From positions 306,830 to 370,829 of the forward strand of contig NZ_LMBW01000002.1 in the NCBI RefSeq assembly GCF_001439915.1: a stretch of 64,000 nt of DNA, read 5' to 3'. Source of the stretch: Fredinandcohnia humi (GTDB lineage Bacteria > Bacillota > Bacilli > Bacillales > Bacillaceae_L). Shown one piece after another: positions 16,993-26,324 of this stretch. The first letter of the stretch is position 1, and each line of letters starts with the position of its first letter. Both the position numbers and the translations under genes were made by a program. The notes below the pieces were generated by a model. It saw only the letters and a list, made by a program, of their open reading frames with translations. It had not been told where the DNA came from and ran no database searches.

Positions 16993-18141
16993 TTATATCT
17001 TGGTATATTGTTCAGCCATGCCTCGAATGAGGACCTCGACTACTTCTGGTCTGCTAAATTCCTTCGGTGGTTTTTTTCCCGCTTTTAGCATTTCACGTAC
17101 CTTTGTCCCTGATAGGATCACATGGTCTTCCTTATTGTGAGGACATGTTTTGGCAGACGCCATGTTCCCGCACTTTTCACAAAAAAAGCTATGCTCAAAA
17201 AATAATGGCGAGATTCCTAGTTCCTCTTCTGTAAAATGGCTAAAAATATTCTGTGAATCATATGTGCCGTAATAATTCCCAACCCCTGCATGATCACGTC
17301 CCACGATAAAATGGGTGCAGCCGTAATTTTTCCGAACTAATGCATGAAAAATCGCTTCTCTTGGACCCGCATAACGCATTGCAGCCGGAAACACAGATAG
17401 GAACACTCTGTTTTTCGGGTAATATTTTTCGAGGAGAACCATGTAGCTTTCCATCCGAATATCACTTGGAATATCATCGGCTTTCGTTTCCCCAACTAAT
17501 GGATTTAAAAATAACCCATCCACCACTTCCAAAGCAGACTTTTGAATGTATTCATGTGCACGATGAACAGGATTTCTTGTTTGAAAGCCGACTACCTTTT
17601 TCCAGCCCAAATGTTCAAATACAGCTCTCGTTTCAATCGGATCTAAATAAAAGGATTCGAACTTCTTTTTCTGTGGACGTTTTACAAGATGAATCGGCCC
17701 GGCAATATAAACGTTTGGTCTTTCATACATTTTTTTTACGCCAGGGTGCTTCGTGTCTGTTGTCCGATACACCTTAAAAGCTTCCACTTCTTTGTCCGGA
17801 ATAAATTTTTCAGTCACTTCGATAACCCCGTATACTTCCCCATTTTGAATTAATCGTACCTTTTCTCCAATTGAAATCTTCTTTGCTGTTTTATGATCTA
17901 CTGCCAGTGTTATTGGTATTGACCACGGCAGCCCATTTTCAAGTCTCATCGAGTAAAGAATCGATTCATAGTCAGCTTTTCCTACAAAGCCTTCAAGCGG
18001 ACTATATGCTCCTACTGCAAGTAATTCCAAATCGCTTAACTCCATGTTGCTCAATTCAATTTGCTTATCGATTTCTTCATGATTGATTGTTGGGTTGAAA
18101 CGATTAACCAAAGAACCACCATGCGGTTTACTTATTGCCAC
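16993..18141 (-). CDS. sat: Sulfate adenylyltransferase
   Basis: 382 residues, the bacterial homo-oligomeric ATP sulfurylase that makes APS from ATP and sulfate. Motifs: [13 protein letters not shown] (nucleotide-binding HxxH), [12 protein letters not shown], and a [14 protein letters not shown] cluster that could bind zinc. The GTG start lies 8 nt after AGGAGG, which itself directly abuts repeat copy B. Located between cysH and cysC in the operon. Confidence 0.96.
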   Translation of the reverse strand: MAISKPHGGSLVNRFNPTINHEEIDKQIELSNMELSDLELLAVGAYSPLEGFVGKADYESILYSMRLENGLPWSIPITLAVDHKTAKKISIGEKVRLIQNGEVYGVIEVTEKFIPDKEVEAFKVYRTTDTKHPGVKKMYERPNVYIAGPIHLVKRPQKKKFESFYLDPIETRAVFEHLGWKKVVGFQTRNPVHRAHEYIQKSALEVVDGLFLNPLVGETKADDIPSDIRMESYMVLLEKYYPKNRVFLSVFPAAMRYAGPREAIFHALVRKNYGCTHFIVGRDHAGVGNYYGTYDSQNIFSHFTEEELGISPLFFEHSFFCEKCGNMASAKTCPHNKEDHVILSGTKVREMLKAGKKPPKEFSRPEVVEVLIRGMAEQYTKI

Positions 18142-18156
18142 TTTTATTACCTCCTA

Positions 18157-18331
18157 TCAAATGCGCCTTGGCGTATTTGCGCCCGATTTTTTTAGGCCCA
18201 CACGAAGTGGGTCACAAAGACGTTGCCACAGGAAGTGGCGTTCTTAGTCTTTGATCCTGCGCTCGAAAATTTACCTTTAAAAAATCGAGGCATCAGCCGG
18301 AGGCTTTTACCTTTATTCGGTGAATAAAGGT
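18157..18331 (-). repeat. Modular dispersed repeat, copy B (long form), inside the sulfur operon
   Basis: Plus-strand order: TCAAATGCGCCttGGCGTATTTGCGCCC; hairpin GGCCCACacgaaGTGGGTC; AAAGAC...TTGCCACaggaaGTGGCG...GTCTTT; a CGAAAATTTACCTTTAAAAAATCG linker; GGCATCAGCCGGAGGC; and the terminal hairpin ACCTTTATTCggTGAATAAAGGT. It fills the cysH-sat intercistronic gap and ends 2-3 nt before the sat AGGAGG. Confidence 0.85.
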
Positions 18332-18338
18332 AAAAACG

Positions 18339-19055
18339 TTATTTCACATGTAATCCGCATTCCGTTTTATCGGAATTCGCCCATCTGCCTGAGCGTGGGT
18401 CTTCGCCATTAAGCACCTGGTTCGTACAAGGTGCACAGCCAATGCTTGGATAGTTTTTATCATGCAGTTCATTATAAGGAAGGTTATTCAGCTTGATATA
18501 CGTCCAAACGTCGTCCCATGTCCAGTGAATAAGCGGACATATCTTTATGTTTTTGAATTTTTCATCCATATTAAGGTATTCCGTATTTTTTCGGGTTGGC
18601 CCCTGTTCGCGACGCAATCCAGAAATCCACGCTTTCGTATCCCCGAGCACTTCATTTAGAGGCTGAATTTTTCGAATTTGACAGCATAAATTTGGATTCG
18701 TCTTCCACAATTCATCACCGTGTTTATTTTCCTGCTCTTTAAGATTTAATGCCGGCTTTTTCAATTCAATATTGAGAGTTGGATATTTTTCTTTGATTTT
18801 ATCAATAAGTTCATACGTTTCCTCAAAATGGAGGCCAGTGTCTAAAAAGACAATTCGCGCCTTTTTGTTTACTTTTGAAATGAGGTCAATTAGAACGATT
18901 CCTTCCGCCCCAAAGCTGCATGCATACACAATATCATCAGCTGAATAGGTTTTATATGCCCATTTTAAAATATCGTAATAATCCTTGTTGTTTTTCAAAA
19001 CGTCGGAAACGTTCTCCTCATTCCAGTTTTCATAGTGAATAGCGACCAATTTCAA
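18339..19055 (-). CDS. cysH: Phosphoadenylyl/adenylyl-sulfate reductase, Fe-S type
   Basis: About 238 residues. It reduces PAPS or APS to sulfite. The ATP-pyrophosphatase-like loop is YACSFGAEG. The two cysteine pairs that hold a 4Fe-4S cluster are present, LCCQIRK (about residue 124) and GCAPC (about 208), with the catalytic C-terminal ECGLH. The cluster form can often use APS as well as PAPS. The TTG start overlaps the phosphatase gene end by 26 bp; an in-frame TTG two codons later (19049) is better spaced from GGAGG. Confidence 0.94.
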   Translation of the reverse strand: MKLVAIHYENWNEENVSDVLKNNKDYYDILKWAYKTYSADDIVYACSFGAEGIVLIDLISKVNKKARIVFLDTGLHFEETYELIDKIKEKYPTLNIELKKPALNLKEQENKHGDELWKTNPNLCCQIRKIQPLNEVLGDTKAWISGLRREQGPTRKNTEYLNMDEKFKNIKICPLIHWTWDDVWTYIKLNNLPYNELHDKNYPSIGCAPCTNQVLNGEDPRSGRWANSDKTECGLHVK

Positions 19056-19590
19056 ATTCCTCCTCTCCTACTTTGATCGTTTGTAACTGATTGTTTCTTA
19101 TTTCAAGCTGATTCATATTATTAATCGTTCCAAATCTGTGATAAGATAGGCATGCTCGAATCCAGGACCCATGCCCGAACACTAAAATGGACTCATAATC
19201 CTTGTATTTTTTTAAAAATGCGAGCATTCGTGTTTCTAGGTCCGCAATCTTTTCCCCCAGCACGATTTCACGCGGGTATGTGAACCAATTATTTTTATAT
19301 GTTTCTATAAGTAGCGTTTTTTCTTTCCCCTCAAATTCCCCGAAATGAAGTTCATTCAACAAGGGCTCAATTTCATAATTCTTATACCCGTAGGCCAACG
19401 CAGATTGTTGTGTTCGCGTTAAGGCACTCGTTAAAATCAAGGAGAAATCTTGTTTTAGCCTTTGTTTGTTTTTTTCGACTTCCTCTTTGATAGCGTTATT
19501 TATTTCTAGTATTGGAATGTCGCGATGACCTTGAAGAACCCCTTTATCATTCCATTCGGTGGGAAGGTGTCTGATTAGGGTAAGTTCCAT
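19030..19590 (-). CDS. Histidine phosphatase family protein in the sulfolactate operon
   Basis: 186 residues of the phosphoglycerate-mutase-like fold. The phosphohistidine motif is LIRHLPTEWN (His8), the conserved Arg region is LTSALTRTQQSA, the Glu is in ELHFGEFEGK, and the second His is in VFGHGSWIRA. It overlaps comA by 16 bp upstream and cysH by 26 bp downstream, so its translation is coupled to both. In the B. subtilis yit operon this position is held by comB (2-phosphosulfolactate phosphatase), which belongs to another fold. A replacement for that step is inferred, not shown. Confidence 0.88.
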   Translation of the reverse strand: MELTLIRHLPTEWNDKGVLQGHRDIPILEINNAIKEEVEKNKQRLKQDFSLILTSALTRTQQSALAYGYKNYEIEPLLNELHFGEFEGKEKTLLIETYKNNWFTYPREIVLGEKIADLETRMLAFLKKYKDYESILVFGHGSWIRACLSYHRFGTINNMNQLEIRNNQLQTIKVGEEEFEIGRYSL

Positions 19591-20348
19591 GTCTTCTCCC
19601 CCATGAAAAAGGTTTCACTCCGCAAGCCTAATCTTTGTGATTCCAACACAAGCACATCACTGATTTTGACGTTCCCAAGATTGACATTTGCGCCAAATTG
19701 GTTAATGAAAAACATTTGCTGCTTTGGTGTCGGCGCTTCAAAAATAACCATATTGACATCAATATTTTTTGAAATTCGATCAATCAACTCCGTGTTGACA
19801 TTGCCCGAAGCATTGTAAATCCCAGCAGTACCCGAGTCCCTTCCCTCGGTAATGACATATTTACATCCCGCTGCCAACAGCAAATTAATTTCATGCTCCC
19901 AATCCGCCAATGGCATTTCCTTGCTTTGATCCTTCGATCCCACTTCAGCAATCACATTAAATTGTTTCTTAAATTTTTTAATAAGTGAAATTCTTTTGTG
20001 AAGTGGAATATCCACCGTCCCATTTGAAACTTCAATCCATTCAATCCCATGTTTCTTAAGGGTTTCGGCATATTCGTCAAGCTTATCCTGAACGAAACAT
20101 TTCTCAAAAAACGTTCCCCCACAATATGGGATGACCTTATATTTTTTATAAAGATTAATTTTTTCTTGCAGGTTTGGGGTCACATAAGCTGTGCCAATGC
20201 CGATTTTCGCGATATCTATATAGTCATGATAATCACGCAAATACGCCTCTACTAGGCCAATAGGTGTTCCAAAATCGGCAATTGAGGTAATTCCATAACT
20301 ACGTTCTCCCTTTGTTCGCAATGGAACATCTAGAAAGTCCATAGGCAT
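19575..20348 (-). CDS. comA: Phosphosulfolactate synthase
   Basis: 257 residues, homologue of archaeal ComA and B. subtilis YitD. It adds sulfite to phosphoenolpyruvate to give (R)-2-phospho-3-sulfolactate. TIM-barrel family words are visible: FLDVPLRTKGERSYGIT, DIAKIGIGTAYV, IPYCGGTFFE, EWIEVSNGTVDIP, VIAEVGSKD and YVITEGRDSGTAGIY. The start at 20348 follows AAAGGAGG with 4-nt spacing; an ATG two codons later is an alternative. It is the first gene of the sulfur operon. In B. subtilis the product, sulfolactate, accumulates in spores. Confidence 0.93.
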   Translation of the reverse strand: MPMDFLDVPLRTKGERSYGITSIADFGTPIGLVEAYLRDYHDYIDIAKIGIGTAYVTPNLQEKINLYKKYKVIPYCGGTFFEKCFVQDKLDEYAETLKKHGIEWIEVSNGTVDIPLHKRISLIKKFKKQFNVIAEVGSKDQSKEMPLADWEHEINLLLAAGCKYVITEGRDSGTAGIYNASGNVNTELIDRISKNIDVNMVIFEAPTPKQQMFFINQFGANVNLGNVKISDVLVLESQRLGLRSETFFMGEKTWNLP

Positions 20349-20583
20349 AACTCCTCCTTTATCAACAAACACTAAACACATGTTTCTCTCATTTTTTGTT
20401 ATATACACCCATCTTCTTACAGTTGCTATGTTATTCAAAAATAGGTAAATGGTGTATAGAATGGGCTTTTCTATTGCTTCTTTAACTGGAAACTACTAAC
20501 AGAATAGGTATCATGACAATTTGAAAAAATAGTAAAGCAATAATCGATTCAAATTTCACCGACATATAAGGAGATGCAAAAAC

Positions 20584-21831
20584 TTGTCCAACAAAAATAA
20601 TTCAGCAATGACAATTGTTGCGATTAGTTCCATTCCACTGATCCTTGTACTGGGTAATTCAATGCTCATCCCTGTCTTACCCCAGATGCAAAAAGAACTA
20701 GATATAAGTCAATTCCAGGTGAGTCTTATCATTACTACTTTCTCAGTAGCAGCAGCGATATCAATCCCATTGCTCGGTTATTTCTCGGATCGATTTTCTA
20801 GAAAGGCCGTCATCATACCTGCACTTATTCTATACGGTACAGGTGGACTTCTAGCTGGGTTTGCAGCTGCTTGGTTTTCTAGTCCATATTTTTGGATTAT
20901 GGCCGGTCGGGTTATGCAAGGTATCGGGGCGGCAGGAACTGCACCGATTGCAATGGCACTTACAGGAGATTTATTTAAAGGAGGCAAACAAAGCCGTGTC
21001 TTGGGGCTTGTTGAGGCCTCTAACGGCTTCGGAAAGGTTATTTCACCAATAATCGGTTCGTTATTGGCGCTATTATTTTGGTATGCAGCCTTTTTCGCTT
21101 TCCCAATTTTTTGTTTACTTTCCGTGCTTCTTACGATATTTTTTGTCAAGGAGAAAAAGCAGAAGAAAGAACCGCCACCACTCAAAAAATATGTACGCGG
21201 ATTGTTTTCGGTATTTAAAAATGAAGGCAGATGGTTATTTACTGCTTATTTAGCTGGCGCAACCTGTTTATTCACTTTGTTTGGAATTCTCTTTTATTTA
21301 TCAGATGTACTAGAGAAGACCTATGAAACAGATGGAGTGCTAAAAGGAGCGATTTTAGCTATTCCACTCTTATGTATGACGACAACTTCCTACATTACAG
21401 GAAGTAAAATCGGCAAAAAAATGCCTTTAATGAAAAAGCTCATCGTAATTGGGTTAGTTCTCATGACTGCATCATTTGCGTTGTTGGTCTTATTTGAAAG
21501 CCTGATTCCATTTATAGCCGTATTGGCTTTCAGTAGTATCGGAACCGGGCTTGTACTACCGTGTATTAATAGCTTTATTACGGGTTCAGTTTCAACTGAA
21601 AAACGCGGTTTCGTTACATCTCTTTATGGGTCTGTTCGATTTTTGGGAGTGGCAATTGGTCCCCCTATTTATGGGTGGCTAATGAACTGGTCACGAGCCG
21701 GTATGTTTTTAAGCACCGCTTCGTTAACGCTTGTAGTTGGTCTGTTGTGTATGATGTTAATTCGTGTGAAAAAGAAAAACCCTAGTAAGGAAAAAAATGA
21801 TTCTCTGTTCAAAAAATTACAGTTAACGTAA
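20584..21831 (+). CDS. MFS transporter, DHA1 family
   Basis: 415 residues, 12 predicted helices. Motif A-like [13 protein letters not shown] lies between helices 2 and 3, and [22 protein letters not shown] resembles motif C. Probably an exporter of drugs or metabolites; substrate unknown. TTG start at 20584 with AAGGAGATG 6-8 nt upstream; an ATG at codon 9 is the alternative. The next gene starts 15 bp after the stop with its own strong ribosome site, so they likely share a transcript. Confidence 0.88.
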   Translation: MSNKNNSAMTIVAISSIPLILVLGNSMLIPVLPQMQKELDISQFQVSLIITTFSVAAAISIPLLGYFSDRFSRKAVIIPALILYGTGGLLAGFAAAWFSSPYFWIMAGRVMQGIGAAGTAPIAMALTGDLFKGGKQSRVLGLVEASNGFGKVISPIIGSLLALLFWYAAFFAFPIFCLLSVLLTIFFVKEKKQKKEPPPLKKYVRGLFSVFKNEGRWLFTAYLAGATCLFTLFGILFYLSDVLEKTYETDGVLKGAILAIPLLCMTTTSYITGSKIGKKMPLMKKLIVIGLVLMTASFALLVLFESLIPFIAVLAFSSIGTGLVLPCINSFITGSVSTEKRGFVTSLYGSVRFLGVAIGPPIYGWLMNWSRAGMFLSTASLTLVVGLLCMMLIRVKKKNPSKEKNDSLFKKLQLT

Positions 21832-21846
21832 TAAGGAGGGGTTGTC

Positions 21847-22134
21847 TTGCAAATATTTGTTTCCCCAGAGTTGATCAAAGAAGAATGCCAAATTTTAAAT
21901 ATAGTCAATCAGGATAAGAAAGCGCTCGGCTATGTTGCATTCTTTTTTGATGATAAAAAAATGTATGTCTATGGCCATTGTGAGGAAATGGGTGTGAGTA
22001 AGGATTTCAAAGATACTATCACACCCTACATCCAAGGAATGGCGAAAGCAAAGCCTGACTTAGATATTCTCTCTTACATATCCATCGGAGGAGAGAAATT
22101 GGATTTATCAGGTGAAGAATCAGAAGGTAAGTAA
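21847..22134 (+). CDS. Conserved small protein of unknown function
   Basis: 95 residues, no signal or membrane segment. TTG start with AAGGAGG 7 nt upstream. The protein alternates strands and acidic loops (ALGYVAFFFDDKKMYVYGHCEEMG) and ends in an acidic tail. It sits directly behind the MFS gene and is followed by a terminator, so the two form an operon. I do not recognise a family. Confidence 0.75.
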   Translation: MQIFVSPELIKEECQILNIVNQDKKALGYVAFFFDDKKMYVYGHCEEMGVSKDFKDTITPYIQGMAKAKPDLDILSYISIGGEKLDLSGEESEGK

Positions 22135-22160
22135 GGATATCGGTTTTGATATCCTTTTTT
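22135..22160 (+). terminator. Terminator of the MFS operon
   Basis: GGATATC / GATATCC hairpin with 6-nt loop, then TTTTTT. Confidence 0.85.
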
Positions 22161-22243
22161 CTTCGACAAAATGGTGAACTTATTTTGTGTAAGTATTGGA
22201 TATGTTAAAATAGGCTTACATAGATAAGGAAAGGTTGTTTACT

Positions 22244-22723
22244 ATGAAAAAGATATATGTCTTTCTTATGCTTGTTCTCGTGTTTGGGATGTTTGGCTGC
22301 TCGCAAAACGAGGAAGGTCATGATTCCGGCAGTCAAGAACATGTAATGGGAGATAAACGCGTGCAAACTACCTCAATTGATGTAATGCCATCCTTTTTAG
22401 ATGACAAGTCAGAGGAAATCGTGACAATTTATAAAGCGGCTGCAATGCATAAAGAACTTTTAGAAACAATGCCTTGCTATTGTGGTTGCGCCGACTCTGT
22501 AGGCCATCGTGATAATTATGATTGCTTTGTTCATGATAACAAAGGTGAGAAAATCGTCTGGGATGACCACGGTACAAAATGTAATGTGTGTTTAGAAATC
22601 GCCGCTACATCCGTTATGGAGTTTTCAAAGGGTAAATCACCAAGCGAAATTCGCGCGCTTATTGATGAAACCTATAAAGAGGGTTATGCTAACCCAACAC
22701 CAACTCCAATGCCGGAAATCTAA
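22244..22723 (+). CDS. PCYCGC-motif lipoprotein
   Basis: 159 residues. Lipobox MFGC follows a short signal (Cys about 18). The body holds the diagnostic MPCYCGCADSVGH motif plus CFVH and CNVCLEIA, a cysteine/histidine-rich set probably binding a metal or acting in redox at the outer membrane face. The ATG at 22244 is 9 nt from AAAGG; an in-frame TTG at 22235 abuts it and is unlikely. Proline/threonine-rich tail. Function unknown. Confidence 0.87.
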   Translation: MKKIYVFLMLVLVFGMFGCSQNEEGHDSGSQEHVMGDKRVQTTSIDVMPSFLDDKSEEIVTIYKAAAMHKELLETMPCYCGCADSVGHRDNYDCFVHDNKGEKIVWDDHGTKCNVCLEIAATSVMEFSKGKSPSEIRALIDETYKEGYANPTPTPMPEI

Positions 22724-22728
22724 GAAAA

Positions 22729-22762
22729 TGACGTGTGATGGCTCACACGTCATTCTTTTTCT
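22729..22762. terminator. Terminator between the PCYCGC gene and degV
   Basis: AATGACGTGTG / CACACGTCATT stem (11 bp) followed by CTTTTT on the plus strand. It overlaps the last codons of the convergent degV gene. Confidence 0.8.
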
Positions 22763-23609
22763 CTTCTACTTCCGCATAATACATAAACCCAATCGCTCCT
22801 GGGCCTGTGTGGGTGCCGATGACCGGTGTGGTTTCGACGATATCAACGTCAGCATATCCGGTTAGCTTTTTAATCGCATCCTTTAAATTAGCGGCAAGCT
22901 CCGCGGCATCCACCTGGGCGATTGCCACACCTTTTATCGTTTTATCACTTACATCCTCAGCAAATTTTTCACTTAAGTATTTCACAATTTTTGCATGGCT
23001 TCTAACCTTTGACACAGGAGTATAGACACCATCCTGTAATGAGGCAATTGGTTTAATGTTTAATAAAGAGCCAATTAATGCCTTGCCTTTGCCGATACGG
23101 CCGCCTTTCACAAGGTTTTCCAATGTGTCAACAGTGACAAATAAAGTAGAATTTTTTCTAATTTCTTCGATACGTTTTACAATTTCATCCAACGCAAATC
23201 CCGCTTCCGCCATTTTTGCAGCTTCGACAACCTGAAAGGCTAAGGCTCTAGAGATATACATCGAATCAATCACAGTGACCTTTGATTCGCTTAATCTAGC
23301 TGCATTTTCGGCAGATGCCACTGTACCGCTCATCCCGCCAGTCATATGGATGGAGAGGACATCACTGCCATCGCTTCCTAATTGATCGTAAAGCTCGACG
23401 AAATGCCCAACCGCAGGCTGAGAGCTCTTTGGCAGCTCAGCTGCTTGCTTCATTTTTGTTAAAAATTCCTGTGGGGTTATATCCACTCGGTCAAGAAACG
23501 TTTCACCATCAATTGTAATGGATAACGGGACGACTGAGATACCTAGTTCTTTTACTAGCTCCTCTGAAAGATCTGCTGTAGAATCTGTTACGATTTTCAC
23601 CTTTGTCAT
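22743..23609 (-). CDS. DegV family fatty-acid-binding protein
   Basis: 288 residues. DegV proteins bind a fatty acid and, as FakB subunits, present it to a FakA kinase. Features: KIVTDSTADLSEEL start, LPKSSQPAVGHF (the Ser-rich ligand loop), SIHMTGGMSGTVASA, the GGRIGKGKALIGSLLNIKPI core and the C-terminal THTGPGAIG. Start at 23609, after AGGAAGTGA; eight upstream codons are less likely. A second DegV paralogue (36590-37435) shares about a third of its sequence by eye. Confidence 0.92.
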   Translation of the reverse strand: MTKVKIVTDSTADLSEELVKELGISVVPLSITIDGETFLDRVDITPQEFLTKMKQAAELPKSSQPAVGHFVELYDQLGSDGSDVLSIHMTGGMSGTVASAENAARLSESKVTVIDSMYISRALAFQVVEAAKMAEAGFALDEIVKRIEEIRKNSTLFVTVDTLENLVKGGRIGKGKALIGSLLNIKPIASLQDGVYTPVSKVRSHAKIVKYLSEKFAEDVSDKTIKGVAIAQVDAAELAANLKDAIKKLTGYADVDIVETTPVIGTHTGPGAIGFMYYAEVEEKKNDV

Positions 23610-23701
23610 ACATTCACTTCCTACACCTGTCATACATCTTTTTTCACTAAATAGCTTGTCCTTATTTAACGGGTAAATTACTCATAGTTGTTGCTTGAAA
23701 G

Positions 23702-23737
23702 CAAAAAAAAAGCCGATTTTATGTTTTAAAATCGGCT
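23702..23737 (-). terminator. Terminator of ilvA-ypmP
   Basis: AGCCGATTTT / AAAATCGGCT stem, then a run of nine T on the minus strand. Confidence 0.85.
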
Positions 23738-23746
23738 ATTCTAAAA

Positions 23747-23998
23747 CTATGCATTATGTTTTAACATATCAAGTTGAAAAATGCGTTCGAAATCAGTCCA
23801 TTTTAGTACCGTCTTCAAATATTCCCGAAATGAATAGATTTGATTTGGACCTGATTTGGTCATGATTTTCGACAAAAATGCCTGTAAACGAAAATCGAGC
23901 ATAAAGTGATACGTGCTGCCTTTCTCCAATACCGGAATTTCAATTACTTTAACCTTCTGTCCATAACTGTTTTTGAACTCTAGGCTTTTGAATAGCAA
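23747..23998 (-). CDS. ypmP: YpmP (DUF2535)
   Basis: 83 residues matching B. subtilis YpmP, which is also next to ilvA. Words in common with the family are KSLEFKNSYGQKVKVIEIPVL near the start and YSFREYLKTVLKWTDFE near the end. TTG start with AAAGGA 8 nt upstream. It is 75 bp downstream of ilvA on the same strand, with a terminator behind it. Function unknown. Confidence 0.88.
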   Translation of the reverse strand: MLFKSLEFKNSYGQKVKVIEIPVLEKGSTYHFMLDFRLQAFLSKIMTKSGPNQIYSFREYLKTVLKWTDFERIFQLDMLKHNA

Positions 23999-24073
23999 AC
24001 TATCAGTCCTTTTTCACCCGTTTCTTCTATTATACATGAGCACAAGCATTTCGTCTTTGTCTAATTATCGACA

Positions 24074-25345
24074 TCAAATTAATAAATTAAATAATGTACT
24101 CTCTTTATTTAGCTCACGGAAAGGGAATCCTTTTTTCACCATTCGATTTACTAATGCCTCGTAATCTTCTTTATGCTTAAGCTCAATTCCAACCAATGCT
24201 GGACCATTTTCCTTGTTATTTTTCTTAGTGTATTCAAATCGGGTAATGTCGTCAGTTGGACCTAATACTTCAAGTAATAATTCGCGTAATGCACCCGCTC
24301 TTTGTGGAAAATTCACGATAAAATAGCATTGTAAGCCTTCATAAAGCATTGAACGCTCTTTGATCTCCTGCATTCTGCTGATATCATTATTTCCACCACT
24401 AAGTACACAAACCACGGTTTTACCTTTTAGCTTATCCTTGTACAAATCAAGAGCCGCTAATGATAATGCACCTGCAGGTTCTGCAACGATGGCATTTTCA
24501 TTATATAAGTCCAATATAGTTGTACAAACCTTTCCCTCTGGTACAACCACAATATCATCAACAAGCTCTTTACTAATTTCATACGTTTTCTCGCCAACCG
24601 TTTTCACGGCCGCTCCATCAACAAACTTATCAATTTTCGGCAAAGTTGTAACCGTACCATTTGCAATTGACGTCTTCATGCTTGCCGCACCCTCAGGTTC
24701 AACACCAATCACTTTTGTCTCTGGAGAAATACTCTTCATATAGGTGGAGATACCTGAAATGAGTCCGCCTCCGCCAATTGCTGCAAATACATAGTCAATT
24801 GGTTCTGCGCAATCATTTAAAATTTCAACCGCTACCGTTCCTTGCCCTGCCATCACATCAGCATCATCAAATGGATGGATGAATGTGCGATTTTCTCTTT
24901 CACAGCATGCAACTGCTTCCTCATAGGAATCATCGAATGTGTCACCAGTCAAGACAATATCTACATAATCACGGCCAAAAGCTTCTACTTGAGAAACCTT
25001 TTGTCTAGGAGTTGTTGATGGCATATAGATTTTTCCTTGAATTTTTAATGCAAAGCAGGAAAAAGCTACACCTTGTGCATGGTTTCCAGCACTTGCACAA
25101 ACGACTCCATTTTTAAGTTCATTTTCCGTAAGATTTTTAATTCGGTTATAAGCCCCTCTAATTTTAAAGGAACGAACTATTTGTAAATCCTCTCGTTTTA
25201 TCAATAAGTTACATTCGTAACGCCCGGATAGTAAATCATTTCTTTGTAAAGGCGTATGGATTATAACATCCTTCAATGTTTGATTCGCTTTTATGATATC
25301 CTCTACATGGATCCCATCTAGTTTTTGTTTTACTTCTTGTGCCAT
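24074..25345 (-). CDS. ilvA: Threonine dehydratase (isoleucine biosynthesis)
   Basis: 423 residues, as in B. subtilis. It deaminates threonine to 2-oxobutanoate, the first step to isoleucine. The PLP-lysine motif is SFKIRGAYN, the glycine-rich phosphate loop is AIGGGGLISG, and CASAGNHAQGVAFSC and SGGNND are also present. A C-terminal ACT-like regulatory domain (about 340-420) should confer feedback control. Start chosen at 25345, with AAAGGGGAT about 10 nt upstream. A CodY-like box lies at 25442-25456. Confidence 0.96.
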   Translation of the reverse strand: MAQEVKQKLDGIHVEDIIKANQTLKDVIIHTPLQRNDLLSGRYECNLLIKREDLQIVRSFKIRGAYNRIKNLTENELKNGVVCASAGNHAQGVAFSCFALKIQGKIYMPSTTPRQKVSQVEAFGRDYVDIVLTGDTFDDSYEEAVACCERENRTFIHPFDDADVMAGQGTVAVEILNDCAEPIDYVFAAIGGGGLISGISTYMKSISPETKVIGVEPEGAASMKTSIANGTVTTLPKIDKFVDGAAVKTVGEKTYEISKELVDDIVVVPEGKVCTTILDLYNENAIVAEPAGALSLAALDLYKDKLKGKTVVCVLSGGNNDISRMQEIKERSMLYEGLQCYFIVNFPQRAGALRELLLEVLGPTDDITRFEYTKKNNKENGPALVGIELKHKEDYEALVNRMVKKGFPFRELNKESTLFNLLI

Positions 25346-25441
25346 GAGCCCCATATCCCCTTTCACATATTTACAACAACACAGTACAGTAATGAAGATT
25401 TAATTTGTTCATTATAACATGAATATGCCAATCTGTAGGGG

Positions 25442-25456
25442 AATTTTCTAAATATT
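25442..25456. promoter_or_regulatory. Candidate CodY box upstream of ilvA
   Basis: AATTTTCTAAATATT matches the CodY consensus (AATTTTCWGAAAATT) at 13 of 15 positions and lies about 97 bp before the ilvA start. ilvA is a CodY target in B. subtilis; binding here is inferred. Confidence 0.5.
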
Positions 25457-25635
25457 TTATTACTATTTAAAAATGAAATCGCTTCTAGTTGTATTTATTT
25501 AAAAATTTGCTCGGCATTTAGGAGACAGGCATCTATTTTTCCTTGTTATTTCATTAAGGGATATGACAAATGTCATTTGTATTCCACATTTTTTAGCAGT
25601 ATGATTGGTAAAAGAATCGATTTGAGGTGAAAGAA

Positions 25636-26289
25636 ATGACATTTCGGCAAGAGTCATTAAAGGAAGAAATTGCAAATGCCATTACACATGGACTTGGAGT
25701 TTTATTAAGTATTCCTGCCCTCGTGATGTTAATCGTATTTGCTGTAAAGTATGGGAATGCCTGGCATATCGTAAGCTTTTCTATCTTTGGTGCAACGATG
25801 TTTCTTCTTTATTTGTTCTCAACCCTTTTGCATAGCATCACACATCCAACCGCAAAAAAGGTGTTTGCAATTTTAGATCATTCAGCGATTTATTTATTAA
25901 TTGCCGGCACCTGTACACCCTTCGTTTTAGTGACGATACGCGGCTCACTTGGCTGGACAATTTTTGGAGTTGTTTGGGGACTAGCTATTATTGGCATCGT
26001 TTTTAAAGTCTTTTTTGTAGAAAAATTTATGATTCTATCAACGGTTTGTTATGTGCTAATGGGCTGGGTAATCGTGATTGGAATAAAACCTTTATATGAA
26101 GGCATTGGGTTTAACGGCATTATGCTTTTATTAACTGGAGGAATTCTGTATACAGTTGGATCTGTCTTTTATGTTTGGAGAAAGGTGCCATTTAACCATG
26201 CGATCTGGCATTTATTCGTGTTAGCAGGAAGTGCTGCTATGTTTTTCTCCATCCTGTTTTATGTCGTCGATGTTCCGTTTATTTCATAA
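25636..26289 (+). CDS. yplQ: Hemolysin III family protein (YplQ)
   Basis: 217 residues with seven membrane segments, PAQR-like. Family motifs: EEIANAITHGLGVLLSIP at the N-terminus, the LHSITHP and ILDHSAIYLLIAGTCTPF signature, and the C-terminal HAIWHLFVLAGS with metal-binding His. Start at 25636, with GAGGTGA 4 nt upstream; a GTG nine bases earlier overlaps that site. The B. subtilis homologue YplQ is also next to ilvA. Called hemolysin for one homologue's effect; the true role is probably lipid or membrane related. Confidence 0.92.
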   Translation: MTFRQESLKEEIANAITHGLGVLLSIPALVMLIVFAVKYGNAWHIVSFSIFGATMFLLYLFSTLLHSITHPTAKKVFAILDHSAIYLLIAGTCTPFVLVTIRGSLGWTIFGVVWGLAIIGIVFKVFFVEKFMILSTVCYVLMGWVIVIGIKPLYEGIGFNGIMLLLTGGILYTVGSVFYVWRKVPFNHAIWHLFVLAGSAAMFFSILFYVVDVPFIS

Positions 26290-26293
26290 AAAG

Positions 26294-26324
26294 AACCCGC
26301 AGATTCAGTTCTGCGGGATTTTTT
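26294..26324. terminator. Bidirectional terminator yplQ / dfrA
   Basis: AACCCGCAG / CTGCGGG stem then ATTTTTTC on plus; T-run also present on minus. Confidence 0.85.

Noticed and set aside
17340-17777. Plus-strand frame of 145 codons
   Set aside because: Antisense shadow of sat; no initiation signals and no family pattern.
20349-20583. Sporulation (sigma G or K) promoter before comA
   Set aside because: Expected if the operon is spore-linked as in B. subtilis, but no convincing -35/-10 pair was found by eye.
25346-25626. T-box leader before ilvA
   Set aside because: No T-box motif (AGGGTGGNACCGCG-like) on the minus strand in this gap.
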